Source of the DNA: Zoogloeaceae bacterium
GTDB taxonomy: Bacteria; Pseudomonadota; Gammaproteobacteria; Burkholderiales; Rhodocyclaceae
NCBI GenBank assembly: GCA_024235595.1
Contig: JACKMC010000014.1
Coordinates: 1-64,000, forward strand
DNA length: 64,000 nucleotides
Direction of reading: 5' to 3'
The position numbers and the translations under genes are program-made. Shown piece after piece: positions 17,806 to 26,085 of the stretch (position 1 is the first letter of the stretch; each line of letters opens with the position of its first letter). Under the pieces are notes generated by a model that did no database searches, was not told where the DNA came from, and saw only the letters and a list, made by a program, of their open reading frames with translations.

Positions 17806-17819
17806 TAAGCACTTGCTTA
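17806..17819. promoter_or_regulatory. Palindromic operator candidate before the sulfur cluster
   Basis: TAAGCA-CT-TGCTTA is a perfect 6-bp inverted repeat placed 15 bases before the first YeeE/YedE start, in an AT-rich patch. ArsR-family sulfide/persulfide repressors of similar clusters use short AT-rich dyads, but no such regulator gene is in the window. Confidence 0.4.
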
Positions 17820-17834
17820 TTCACTTATGCGCTC

Positions 17835-18365
17835 ATGAACAACGTCTCCAAGGCCTGCGATCCCCGCCCGTTCTGGTCACCGCTGGTGGCCGGCATCGCC
17901 TTGGGCCTGGTATTGCTACTGACCTTCGTCCTCACCGGACACGGCCTCGGCGCCACCGGCTTCTTTACCCGGCTGGCGGCTTGGAGCGGAGGCCAGGTAG
18001 CCTTCGATGCCACCTACAACAATGTCTATCTCGGGCCCCTGCTCGACGACGGAAAACCGCTCTCCTCGTGGATCACATGGCAGGTGATCGGCGTGGCACT
18101 CGGCGCGCTTGCGGCAAGCTGGAGCGCGGGACGTTTCCGTCTGCGAGTCGACGGCACCCACAGCTTCAGCGGCCCCATGCGAAGCGCGATGGCACTGCTT
18201 GGCGGGCTGCTGGCGGGTTTTGGCGCGCGGGTGGCAGCAGGTTGCACCAGCGGCGTGGGCCTCTCCGGCACCGCCACGCTGGGGGTAGCCGGCTTCGTCT
18301 TCCTGGGCGCCTTCTTCGCTGCGGGCCTGCTCGCCAGCCGCCTCGTCAAGGGAGGGCCGCGCTAA
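17835..18365 (+). CDS. YeeE/YedE family sulfur transporter, first half
   Basis: A 176-residue membrane protein with about five helices and the family element GARVAAGCTSGVGLSGTATLG, whose Cys lines the pore in TsuA/YeeE-type thiosulfate transporters. Split pairs of about 180 residues each together equal one full YeeE. It begins the sulfur cluster, just after an inverted repeat, and its stop overlaps the next start by one base (TAATG). It likely imports sulfur compounds for the sulfurtransferase and SQR downstream. Confidence 0.87.
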   Translation: MNNVSKACDPRPFWSPLVAGIALGLVLLLTFVLTGHGLGATGFFTRLAAWSGGQVAFDATYNNVYLGPLLDDGKPLSSWITWQVIGVALGALAASWSAGRFRLRVDGTHSFSGPMRSAMALLGGLLAGFGARVAAGCTSGVGLSGTATLGVAGFVFLGAFFAAGLLASRLVKGGPR

Positions 18366-18955
18366 TGCCATTCAACGATATCGGCCTCGCCTCGGGCCTG
18401 CTGTGCGGTTTCCTGTTCGGCTACGTGCTGGAGAATGCCGGCTTCGGCAGTCCCTGCAAGCTGACGGCGCAGTTCCGCATGTCGGACTGGTCGGTCTTCA
18501 AGGTGATGTTCACGGCGATCGTGGTCGCCGCGGCAGGCCTTTTCCTGCTGCGCAGCGCCGGCATTCTCGCCCCCGACAAGATGTATGTCCCGCCCGCATT
18601 TCTCGGTGCGGTTGCGATCGGCGGTGCGCTGATCGGCGCGGGTTTCGCAGTCGGTGGCTACTGTCCGGGCACCTCGGTGGTGGGCTTGTTCTCGGGACGC
18701 ATCGACGCCTTGCTCTTTGGCGTCGGACTCCTTGGCGGGACCTGGCTCTTTGCCGGCAGCTTCGATCTGGTCGAACGCTGGACCACAGCGGGCGAATCCG
18801 GCGCAGGCGACACCTTGCCGCTTGCGCTCGGCGTACCGGAGTGGGCCGTACTGGCGGCGATGATTGCCGTGGCAGTGATGATTTTCGTGATTGGCGGGCG
18901 CATCGAGCGGCGCTTCGGCGGTCCGCTCGATGCATCCGCCGCGATGCGTGATTGA
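18365..18955 (+). CDS. YeeE/YedE family sulfur transporter, second half
   Basis: A 196-residue membrane protein, partner of the preceding gene. It opens with GLLCGFLFGYVLENAGFGSPCKLTAQF and has VGGYCPGTSVVGLFSGR; both elements carry family Cys residues. Four to five helices are visible, with a last one (WAVLAAMIAVAVMIFVI) before a basic tail. The split into two polypeptides is common in proteobacterial sulfur oxidisers. It is followed after 35 bases by the Asn-Pro-Cys repeat protein. Confidence 0.87.
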   Translation: MPFNDIGLASGLLCGFLFGYVLENAGFGSPCKLTAQFRMSDWSVFKVMFTAIVVAAAGLFLLRSAGILAPDKMYVPPAFLGAVAIGGALIGAGFAVGGYCPGTSVVGLFSGRIDALLFGVGLLGGTWLFAGSFDLVERWTTAGESGAGDTLPLALGVPEWAVLAAMIAVAVMIFVIGGRIERRFGGPLDASAAMRD

Positions 18956-18990
18956 CCCTCACAACAGACACAGTGCTTCAGGAGACCACA

Positions 18991-19338
18991 ATGAGACAGG
19001 AAAGACCCGGCCGGAAAATGCTGGCCCGCGCCCTCCCCGCAGTCGCGCTCGCCCTTGGCAGCGTGGCGGCGGGCCACGCCTCCGAGCCCCTTCGTGTGGC
19101 CCAGGCAAACCCCTGCGCACCGCGCAGCCGTGCCGCCAATCCATGCGCCGCGGCCAACCCCTGCGCCCCGAAACGCAGGCGCAGCAACCCCTGCGCGGCG
19201 AATCCCTGTACGGCAAGCAATCCCTGCGCACCGAAGCGTCGCCGTGCAAACCCCTGCGCAGCATCGAATCCTTGCGCCGCAGCCAACCCTTGCGCACCGA
19301 AGCGTCGGCAGCGAAACCCCTGCGCTGCCGCCCAGTGA
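18991..19338 (+). CDS. Secreted Asn-Pro-Cys repeat protein (unknown function)
   Basis: A 115-residue protein with no family I can name. Start 18991 follows AGGAGAC. Residues 1-30 are a signal peptide (ALPAVALALGSVAAGHA). From residue 40 to the end the chain is ten NPC units with linkers that alternate between short alanine (AAA, AAS) and basic (APKRRRS, APKRRRA, APKRRQR) types. That gives ten Cys and strong positive charge. Cys density suggests binding of metal or sulfane sulfur in the periplasm; its place between sulfur transporters and a periplasmic sulfurtransferase supports the second. Both readings are inference. Confidence 0.8.
   Translation: MRQERPGRKMLARALPAVALALGSVAAGHASEPLRVAQANPCAPRSRAANPCAAANPCAPKRRRSNPCAANPCTASNPCAPKRRRANPCAASNPCAAANPCAPKRRQRNPCAAAQ
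19108..19335 (+). repeat. In-frame Asn-Pro-Cys coding repeats
   Basis: Ten imperfect units built on AACCCCTGCGC, alternating between units of about 15-18 and about 30 bases. They encode most of the mature protein. The higher-order period (a basic linker every two to three units) suggests growth by block duplication. Confidence 0.8.
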
Positions 19339-19417
19339 TCGATGAGGATGCCGCAGAGCATCGGTCCAGCCGTTTCGTACCAACGCACGACACGGCCTGA
19401 ATAACGGAGGAGTGATC

Positions 19418-20380
19418 ATGAGAAGCATCGTATTCGCAGCAGGCGCACTGCTATTCAGCGGCACGATTGTCGCGGCAGCCAGCCTGCCGGGTCCGGTAGT
19501 GGACGCCGAATGGCTGGCCGCCAATGTCGGCAATGTGCAGGTGGTGGCGGTGCAGTCCGACCCCAGCGCCTTCATCGCGCAGCCAGTCTGGCAGAACAAC
19601 CCCAAGACCGGCGCCAAGACCCTTGTGGAGGCGAACGGCCACCTGCCGGGATCGAAACTCGTCAACACCAAGAATATCCGCGTCGAACGCAAGATCGGCG
19701 AGCTGTCAGTGAAATACATGGTTCCCGGGCGCGCAGACTTCGAGAGGATCATGCAGGCAGCAGGCCTTGCTGCCGATCGGCCGATCGTGCTGGTAGCGCT
19801 GGGCCAGGATGGCGCCGAGCTCGATGACGCAGCCCGGCTTTACTGGCAGCTCAAGTATTTCGGCGAGGATCGCGTTGCGATCCTCGACGGAGGCCTCGCG
19901 GGATGGCTGGTCGACGGGCGGGCCGTCAGTACCGATGCACCCGACGCGACGCCGGGTGACTGGAAGGCGGGCCCCGAGCGCACCGCTCTCATCGCCGACT
20001 CCGCCGAGGTGGCGCAGAGCAAGGCACAACTGATCGACGCGCGCGCCCTGCCGCAGTACCACGGCCTCGCCAAGCGCGACTACGTCTATGCGTACGGCCA
20101 TATCCCGGGCGCCCACGCGCTGCCCCCCGAAGTGCGCGCAAGCAGCGACGGCGGGGTGGCGCGTTTCCTGTCCGCCGACGACTATCGGACCATTCTCGAG
20201 CAGTCGGGCATCAAGGCCGACGCACCGGCGATCACCTATTGCAACAGCGGCCATCTGGCCGCAGGCGCGTGGTTCGTAATGTCCGAAGTCGTCGGCAACA
20301 AGCAGGTCAGGCTCTACGACGGATCGCTGCACGAGTGGACGCTGGAGAAGCGCCCCATGGAAGGCATCGCAAGGCGCTGA
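19418..20380 (+). CDS. Periplasmic two-domain thiosulfate sulfurtransferase (rhodanese)
   Basis: A 320-residue protein; ATG 19418 is placed well after CGGAGGAG, whereas a GTG at 19412 overlaps that site. Residues 1-22 form a signal peptide (SIVFAAGALLFSGTIVAAAS). An inactive N-terminal rhodanese domain (about 28-155, no Cys at the loop, with VAILDGGLAGWLVDGR) precedes an active domain (about 170-310) with QLIDARALPQYHG and ITYCNSGHLAAGAW, catalytic Cys275. It transfers sulfane sulfur in the periplasm. It lies between the Asn-Pro-Cys protein and SQR. Confidence 0.9.
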   Translation: MRSIVFAAGALLFSGTIVAAASLPGPVVDAEWLAANVGNVQVVAVQSDPSAFIAQPVWQNNPKTGAKTLVEANGHLPGSKLVNTKNIRVERKIGELSVKYMVPGRADFERIMQAAGLAADRPIVLVALGQDGAELDDAARLYWQLKYFGEDRVAILDGGLAGWLVDGRAVSTDAPDATPGDWKAGPERTALIADSAEVAQSKAQLIDARALPQYHGLAKRDYVYAYGHIPGAHALPPEVRASSDGGVARFLSADDYRTILEQSGIKADAPAITYCNSGHLAAGAWFVMSEVVGNKQVRLYDGSLHEWTLEKRPMEGIARR

Positions 20381-20456
20381 GACGCCAACACCATAGCGTG
20401 CGGGCGCCAAATAGAAGCGCCCCGCGAACAATCACGTGGACTGGAGGATTAGAGAA

Positions 20457-21740
20457 ATGGCACATATCGTCATCATCGGCGCTGGCATCGGCGGGCTGCC
20501 GATGGCATATGAAATGCGGGACATCGCGCGAAGCGAAGACCGCATCACTGTGGTTTCGAAGGATGCGAAATTCCACTTCGTACCGTCGAACCCCTGGGTA
20601 GCGGTGAACTGGCGTCAACGCGCCGAGATCGAGGTCGATCCGGCCGAGATCCTCGCCAAGAAGAAAATCGATTTCATCACCACCGGGGTCAAGCGAGTCC
20701 ATCCGGGTGAAAACAAGCTCGAACTGGATGATGGCCGCGAGATCGACTACGACTACCTCGTGATCGCCACCGGCCCGAAACTGGCATTCGACGAAATTCC
20801 CGGCCTCGGGCCACACGGCGGATTTACCCAGTCGGTGTGTCATGTCGACCATGCCGTTACCTCCGAGCAGGCCTGGCAGGAATTCGTCAAGGATCCCGGC
20901 CCGATCGTCGTCGGCGCGGTTCAAGGGGCATCGTGCTTCGGCCCCGCGTACGAGTTCGCGATGATCCTCGATGCAGACCTGCGCAAGCGAAAGATCCGCG
21001 ACAAGGTGCCGATGACCTTCGTCACGTCCGAGCCCTATATCGGACACCTGGGCCTTGCCGGCGTCGGCGACTCGAAGGGCATCATGGAGTCGGCCTACCG
21101 CGACCGACATGTCAAGTGGATCTGCAATGCCAAGGTCGAGCGCATCGAGGACGGCCTGATGCACGTCATCGAGCACGACGACGAAGGCAAGGAGAAACGT
21201 CGCCACGAGTTGCCGTTCAAATACTCGATGATGCTGCCGGCCTTCAAGGGTGTCGACGCGGTCTTCGGTATCGAGGGCCTGGTCAATCCGCGCGGCTTTG
21301 TGCTGATCGACAAACACCAACGCAATCCGGCATTTCCGAACATCTTCTCGGTAGGCGTGTGCGTGGCCATACCACCGGTCGAAGCGACCCCGGTCCCCAC
21401 CGGCACTCCGAAGACCGGCTACATGATCGAATCGATGGTGACCGCCACCGCGCACAATATCCGCGCTCTCATCGATGGCCGCGAACCGACCGAAACCGCC
21501 ACCTGGAATGCGGTCTGCCTCGCCGACTTCGGTGACACCGGCGCGGCCTTCGTGGCAATCCCGCAGATTCCGCCGCGCAACATGAACTGGTTCGCGCAGG
21601 GAAAGTGGGTCCACCTGGCCAAGATCGGCTTCGAAAAATACTTCCTTCGCAAGATGCGCAAAGGCACCACCGAACCCGTCTACGAAAAGGTAGTGATGAG
21701 CGCGATCGGCATCGCCAAGCTCAAGCAGCCAGGCAGCTAA
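20457..21740 (+). CDS. sqr: Sulfide:quinone oxidoreductase
   Basis: A 427-residue FAD enzyme of the inner membrane that oxidises sulfide and passes electrons to quinone. It has IIGAGIGGLPMAYEM (FAD site, residues 5-19), IATGPKL, and the redox cysteines Cys160 in GASCFGPAYEF and Cys302 in VGVCVAIPP, the usual SQR pair. A third Cys is in SVCHVDHA. Start 20457 follows GGAGG. It is last in the sulfur cluster, and a strong terminator follows. Motifs match SQR rather than flavocytochrome c; the subtype is not assigned. Confidence 0.92.
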   Translation: MAHIVIIGAGIGGLPMAYEMRDIARSEDRITVVSKDAKFHFVPSNPWVAVNWRQRAEIEVDPAEILAKKKIDFITTGVKRVHPGENKLELDDGREIDYDYLVIATGPKLAFDEIPGLGPHGGFTQSVCHVDHAVTSEQAWQEFVKDPGPIVVGAVQGASCFGPAYEFAMILDADLRKRKIRDKVPMTFVTSEPYIGHLGLAGVGDSKGIMESAYRDRHVKWICNAKVERIEDGLMHVIEHDDEGKEKRRHELPFKYSMMLPAFKGVDAVFGIEGLVNPRGFVLIDKHQRNPAFPNIFSVGVCVAIPPVEATPVPTGTPKTGYMIESMVTATAHNIRALIDGREPTETATWNAVCLADFGDTGAAFVAIPQIPPRNMNWFAQGKWVHLAKIGFEKYFLRKMRKGTTEPVYEKVVMSAIGIAKLKQPGS

Positions 21741-21809
21741 GGCCGCAAGGTCTCTCTCCGGGCGGGGTCCTCGCGATCCGCCCCACTCCTGACCCGGTCC
21801 ACGGGTTTT

Positions 21810-21835
21810 CGCCCCGCGTCATGCGGGGCGCTTTT
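21810..21835 (+). terminator. Rho-independent terminator after sqr
   Basis: A perfect 8-bp stem CGCCCCGC/GCGGGGCG with a five-base loop, then CTTTT. It closes the sulfur cluster. Confidence 0.85.
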
Positions 21836-21963
21836 ATTCTTGCGTCGAATCCGGGGCTTGCACCGTTGCAGCACGCTCGGGCATGCTTCCTGCGTCCGAA
21901 CACAGCGCGACTGCTGCAAGGCGCCCGAATAGCGCGCGCTCTCACCGGGACATAAGAGGAAAG

Positions 21964-23280
21964 ATGATCGACTTCACCCGCAGGGCCACTGGCCGGCTCG
22001 AACAACACCCGCTGCGCTTCCGGCTCAATAACGAGATCCACGCCCGGCCGCCGGTCGCGCTGGAAGATCCGCAACTGATCTCATACCTGGCGATCACCCA
22101 CAGGGGCGTGAGCGCGCGTGAAGAGCTCGACCACCTTCGCGAACTCGGCCAGGCCTTCGCCAAGCCCTTGCCCGAAACCGAGGGCGAGCACCTGATTCTC
22201 GACCTCGACACCTTTCGCCTGAAGTGGGAACGGCACACCGAGTTCTCGAGCTACACGTTCTTCCGCGCCCCTCGGGCCGGCGACGATCCCACCCGGGGGG
22301 CGCTCTCGGCCGTATCGCAGGAATGGATCGCCAACATTCCCGGCAGTCTGCTGGTGTCGACCCACATCGAGCTGCGTTCGGCCGCTGAAGTGCCGCCGGC
22401 CACGGTGATGAAGCAGCTCTCTGCAGCTTCCAGCCGGCAACTCGTCGCGTCCCAGGTCGCCGACGGTGCGGCCTGGGTCTTTACCGACTTTCTGCTCACC
22501 GATGGCTGGTCGCGCTTCATGGTGATCGATTCGTCGCTCACCGCACGCCAGGCCGGACGCACGGTTCAGCGCCTGCTGGAGATCGAGACTTACCGGATGA
22601 CCGCCCTGCTGGCCTTCCCTGTGGCGAAGGAGGTCGGGGCATTGCTTACCCGCGCTGAAGGTGAGCTTGCGGACCTCATGGACCAAATGGGCGGTGACGG
22701 CAATCCCGGGGACGAGCGCGATCTGCTGTCCCGGCTGACCCGGCTGGCAGCCGAAGTCGAGCGCTCGGTGGCACGCTCGACCTATCGTTTCGGCGCGGCG
22801 GCCGCCTATTACCGCCTCGTTGAACAACGGATCGACGAGCTTCGCGAACAGCGCCTCACCGGATTGCCGACCATCCGAGAGTTCATGGACCGCCGCCTTG
22901 CGCCGGCGATGAGCACCTGCGCGGCCATCGCCCGACGCCAGGAAGACCTCTCGGGACGGGTTGCGCGCAACTCGCAGTTGCTAAGGACCCGGGTGGACAT
23001 CGAGCTGCAGCGCCAGAACCAGGAGTTGCTTGCCCAGATGAACCGTCGCGCACGTCTGCAGCTTCGCCTGCAGCAGACCGTCGAAGGCCTGTCTGTGGTG
23101 GCCATCACCTACTACGCATCACAGCTCGTGAATTACATGGCCAAGGGTGCCAAGGGCCTGCTCGGCCCGCTCACGCCCGAGGTCATTACCGCGGTGTCGA
23201 TTCCGGTGATTGCCGGGGTCGTGGCGCTCGGCCTCAAGCGCATGCACCGCCTGCTGGCGGAGGACGAAGACGGGCACTGA
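21964..23280 (+). CDS. DUF3422 family membrane protein
   Basis: A 438-residue protein. The start at 21964 follows AGAGGA. It opens with the family pattern RLNNEIHARPP and continues with a mostly helical soluble part. Near the C-terminus are QQTVEGLSVVAITYYASQLV and TAVSIPVIAGVVALGLKRMH, two membrane helices (about 375-430). The family is conserved but uncharacterised, and often compared to CorA-like egg-shaped membrane proteins. It is a single gene between terminators. Confidence 0.85.
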   Translation: MIDFTRRATGRLEQHPLRFRLNNEIHARPPVALEDPQLISYLAITHRGVSAREELDHLRELGQAFAKPLPETEGEHLILDLDTFRLKWERHTEFSSYTFFRAPRAGDDPTRGALSAVSQEWIANIPGSLLVSTHIELRSAAEVPPATVMKQLSAASSRQLVASQVADGAAWVFTDFLLTDGWSRFMVIDSSLTARQAGRTVQRLLEIETYRMTALLAFPVAKEVGALLTRAEGELADLMDQMGGDGNPGDERDLLSRLTRLAAEVERSVARSTYRFGAAAAYYRLVEQRIDELREQRLTGLPTIREFMDRRLAPAMSTCAAIARRQEDLSGRVARNSQLLRTRVDIELQRQNQELLAQMNRRARLQLRLQQTVEGLSVVAITYYASQLVNYMAKGAKGLLGPLTPEVITAVSIPVIAGVVALGLKRMHRLLAEDEDGH

Positions 23281-23297
23281 GCCGCCGCGTCGATCGA

Positions 23298-23327
23298 CGC
23301 CTTGCCGGGGCGAGCCCCGGCAAGGCG
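23298..23327. terminator. Long hairpin between convergent genes
   Basis: A 13-bp perfect stem around a four-base loop (CGAG), placed between the DUF3422 stop and the stop of the sigma-54 regulator. There is no T-run on either side, so it may act as a transcript end or stabiliser for both strands. Confidence 0.5.
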
Positions 23328-23331
23328 CGGC

Positions 23332-25350
23332 TCAAAAGCGGCCCAGCTTGCGATAGAGCGTATTGCGGCTGATGCCTAGGCGCCGGGCGGCGGCGGAGAC
23401 ATTGCCCGCGGACTCGTTGAGCGCGCGCTGTATCGCGTCGAGTTCAATCTGATCGAGGCGCGCGGTGCCACCGGGGCCAAGCGGAACCGCGCGCGGCGAT
23501 GCCTCGCTCGGCATGGTTGCCGCCGGGATGGTGCGCTTGGGCTCGCCGATGGCCGAATCGGACTCCATGCCGAACAGCTCCTCCGGCAAGTGCACAGGTC
23601 GAATCTCCGTCTCCCCTTCGTCGAGCAGGGCAATCGCTACCCGGATCACGTTGTGCAACTGGCGGATATTGCCCGGCCAGTCGTAGCGGCCGAAGAATTC
23701 GAGCACATCCTCGGCCACCACGATGGTCGAATCACAGCCGGCCTCCAAGGCGAGCAGATTCTCCACCAACTGAGCGATGTCACTGCGCTCGCGCAGCGCC
23801 GGCAAGGACACGGTGAGGCCATTGATGCGATAGAAAAGGTCTTCGCGGAAGCTGCCGCGCGCCACTTCATCACGCAGACGCCTGTGGGTGGCACACACCA
23901 ACGAAAGGTTCACCGGCACCGGCTTGACGCCCCCGAGCGGCGTGACGCACCGCTCCTGCAGGACACGCAGCAGGCGTGCCTGCAGATTGAGCGGCATATC
24001 GCCGATCTCGTCGAGAAACAGCGTTCCGCCATCGGCCTGCTGGATCTTTCCCACCATGCCTTCCTTGCGGGCGCCGGTAAAGGCGCCGCCGAGATAGCCG
24101 AACAGCTCTGACTCGATGAGGTTCTCGGGGATCGCCGCGCAGTTGAGAGCGACAAACGCACGCGCGCTGCGATCGCCAGACTGGTGGAAGGCTTTGGCGA
24201 ACAGCTCCTTGCCCACTCCGGATTCGCCCTGGATCAACACCGGGATGTCCTTGCCCACCACGCGGCTGGCGCGCTGAATGGCAAGATTCAGGCGCTCGTC
24301 GCCGGTTTTCAGGTCGTCGAGGCGGATTTCACCCTCGCGCCGCCGCTGTGGGGGACGTTTCGCGACCTCGTCAGCGGCCCTGCTGGGCGGCGACGGCACA
24401 TCGAGCCGTCGCGGCAAAGCGCCGCGCAGCGTTGCGTAGAGACGTTCGCCAGAGCGGGTATCGAGGGCGATGAGGGAATGCGGGTCGCGCATGGCACGGT
24501 CGATGAGCGAGTTGAGCGGCGTTGCGAAGATCATCGCGAAGTCATAGTGGCTCAGATCGTTTCGGCGCAGCCCGAGAAGATCGAGTGCGACCGGGTTGAT
24601 GCCCAACAGGCAACCATCACAGGATACCGCCAGCAACCCCTCTTGCATGCTGCCGACATGTTCCGGGCGAGGATGGAAGCTCAACTGCAGCTCGCGGGCG
24701 TACTCGGACTCGAACAGCCGCTTTTCGAGCAACTGCGCCGAAAGTCGAACCAGGCCGAGGGTATGGCGCTGATACGTCCGGTAGTCGCCGGAAATGTCGA
24801 TCGCCCCCACCATACGGCCCTGCGGATCGAAGATCGGCGCGGCGCTGCAGGTGAGGAAGCTGTTGAGGCCGAGGAAATGCTCGCCACCAAGGATTTCCAC
24901 CGGGGATTGCTCGACCAGCGCAGTGCCGATCGCATTCGTACCGCGCAGGGACTCGTCCCAGATTGCGCCTGGCTGCAGCGAGACCTTCTGCGCACGCGTG
25001 ACGAACTCCGGATCGCCCACACGGTGAATCAGCATGCCGCGGGCGTCGGAGAGCATCACCAGGCTATCCGACGCCCGGATCTGCTCGTACACATGCTCCA
25101 TGATGCCCTGGGCGTGCGCGATCAGGCGGCTGTTCCTCTCGCACGCTTCGCGCAACTTGGGCGTCGTTACCACGCCGTCGTCACGCGCAACCGCGCCATC
25201 GGACAGTCCGCCACGACGACATCTCTCCCACGAGCGCAGCACCGTGTGCTCTACCAGTTCATCCGGGCTGCTTCCACGATCGAAGAACAGTTTCCTCGCT
25301 TCGTGCAGACGTCTATTGTGAACTTCCAACGGCAGCAAGGGTTGTCTCAT
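23332..25350 (-). CDS. Sigma-54-dependent activator, AcoR-like
   Basis: A 672-residue enhancer-binding protein. Residues about 80-210 form a GAF sensor (RGTNAIGTALVEQSPVEILGGEHF is typical of AcoR-type regulators). About 232-300 is a PAS-like stretch. Residues 345-570 form the AAA+ domain with GESGVGKE (376-383), GAFTGA (423-428, the sigma-54 contact) and TLFLDEIGDMP; residues 630-672 are the Fis-type HTH. Relatives activate acetoin or alcohol/aldehyde catabolism. It is divergent from the cytochrome operon, whose sigma-54 promoter lies about 200 bases away, and is the likely activator of that operon and of the remote aldehyde dehydrogenase. Confidence 0.92.
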   Translation of the reverse strand: MRQPLLPLEVHNRRLHEARKLFFDRGSSPDELVEHTVLRSWERCRRGGLSDGAVARDDGVVTTPKLREACERNSRLIAHAQGIMEHVYEQIRASDSLVMLSDARGMLIHRVGDPEFVTRAQKVSLQPGAIWDESLRGTNAIGTALVEQSPVEILGGEHFLGLNSFLTCSAAPIFDPQGRMVGAIDISGDYRTYQRHTLGLVRLSAQLLEKRLFESEYARELQLSFHPRPEHVGSMQEGLLAVSCDGCLLGINPVALDLLGLRRNDLSHYDFAMIFATPLNSLIDRAMRDPHSLIALDTRSGERLYATLRGALPRRLDVPSPPSRAADEVAKRPPQRRREGEIRLDDLKTGDERLNLAIQRASRVVGKDIPVLIQGESGVGKELFAKAFHQSGDRSARAFVALNCAAIPENLIESELFGYLGGAFTGARKEGMVGKIQQADGGTLFLDEIGDMPLNLQARLLRVLQERCVTPLGGVKPVPVNLSLVCATHRRLRDEVARGSFREDLFYRINGLTVSLPALRERSDIAQLVENLLALEAGCDSTIVVAEDVLEFFGRYDWPGNIRQLHNVIRVAIALLDEGETEIRPVHLPEELFGMESDSAIGEPKRTIPAATMPSEASPRAVPLGPGGTARLDQIELDAIQRALNESAGNVSAAARRLGISRNTLYRKLGRF

Positions 25351-25428
25351 CCCGACTCCTCCATGAAACTCTTATATTTGTTTTTATTGCTTTTTTTCTA
25401 GAATACCTAGCGCTGTTTCGCAAAGTAG

Positions 25429-25449
25429 CACCTGCTCCAAGTTGAAGCA
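25429..25449. promoter_or_regulatory. Putative enhancer site for the AcoR-like activator (site 1)
   Basis: CACCTGCTCCA-AGT-TGAAGCA, an imperfect dyad (TGCTCCA/TGAAGCA, one mismatch). It lies about 110-120 bases upstream of the sigma-54 promoter, the normal distance for an enhancer. The 11-mer recurs at 28448 and 40107. Confidence 0.5.
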
Positions 25450-25556
25450 AACGATTTCCGATCAACGCCAATCAGAGACAAGCAAAAAACAAGCCCGCAC
25501 TGCATTTCCTGCCTCAAACTGCGGACATCCGGGGGATCGCGGCGATGGCCGAGCGG

Positions 25557-25573
25557 TTGGCACGGGGCTTGCA
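25557..25573 (+). promoter_or_regulatory. Sigma-54 (-24/-12) promoter of the pedF-like operon
   Basis: TTGGCACGGGGCTTGCA matches the sigma-54 consensus throughout, with GG (25559-25560) and GC (25571-25572) separated by ten bases. Transcription would start near 25584, about 70 bases before the cytochrome gene. Confidence 0.85.
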
Positions 25574-25653
25574 TTTGAAATCCCGAGGCGATCGATCAAT
25601 GAGACCCGGCGCCCCTTTCAACCAGCACACATACACAGAAGAGGACGAGAAAC

Positions 25654-26085
25654 ATGGAGACGATCAACCGGAGAATTGGCAAGGTCAGCTTGGTGCTCGC
25701 AGTTGCAGCCCTGGTACCGGCCGTCGCAATCGCTCATGGCGACGTGACGCCGCAAGCTGTCGACGTCTCGACGCTGAAGCCGGTGGGCGACGACTGGCTT
25801 GCCACCAACCCTTACCGCGGTAATGCCGAAGCGGTCCGCATCGGCAGCTCCGCCTACAATCAGAACTGCGCCCGCTGCCATGGGCTGGAAGCGATCTCGG
25901 GCGGCATCGCCCCCGATCTGCGCTACCTCCCGGTCGAGGATGAGGGCGACGAGATCTTCCTGAACCGCATCCGCCACGGGTCGACCCGTGGCGGCCGCGT
26001 CTACATGCCTCCGTTCGAGGGTATCCTTCAGCAGGAAGCGATGTGGGCAATCCGCGCCTATCTGGAGACCGTGCATGAAGAATAA
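25654..26085 (+). CDS. pedF: PedF-like cytochrome c-550 of quinoprotein alcohol oxidation
   Basis: A 143-residue periplasmic protein: signal peptide in residues 1-27 (VLAVAALVPAVAIAHG), then a monoheme domain with NCARCHG (Cys72, Cys75, His76) and RHGSTRGGRVYMPPFEG with a likely Met axial ligand. The closing AIRAYLETVH matches cytochrome c-550 of PQQ-dependent alcohol dehydrogenases. In known systems it takes electrons from the quinoprotein. It is the first gene after the sigma-54 promoter, and its end overlaps the next start by 11 bases. Confidence 0.87.
   Translation: METINRRIGKVSLVLAVAALVPAVAIAHGDVTPQAVDVSTLKPVGDDWLATNPYRGNAEAVRIGSSAYNQNCARCHGLEAISGGIAPDLRYLPVEDEGDEIFLNRIRHGSTRGGRVYMPPFEGILQQEAMWAIRAYLETVHEE

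Larger units (their letters stand above)
25351..25653. other. Regulatory region between the sigma-54 activator and the cytochrome operon
   Basis: About 300 bases. It holds the promoter region of the regulator (AT-rich near 25370-25400), a half-palindrome (25429-25449) and a sigma-54 promoter (25557-25573). No coding sequence is supported. Confidence 0.7.
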
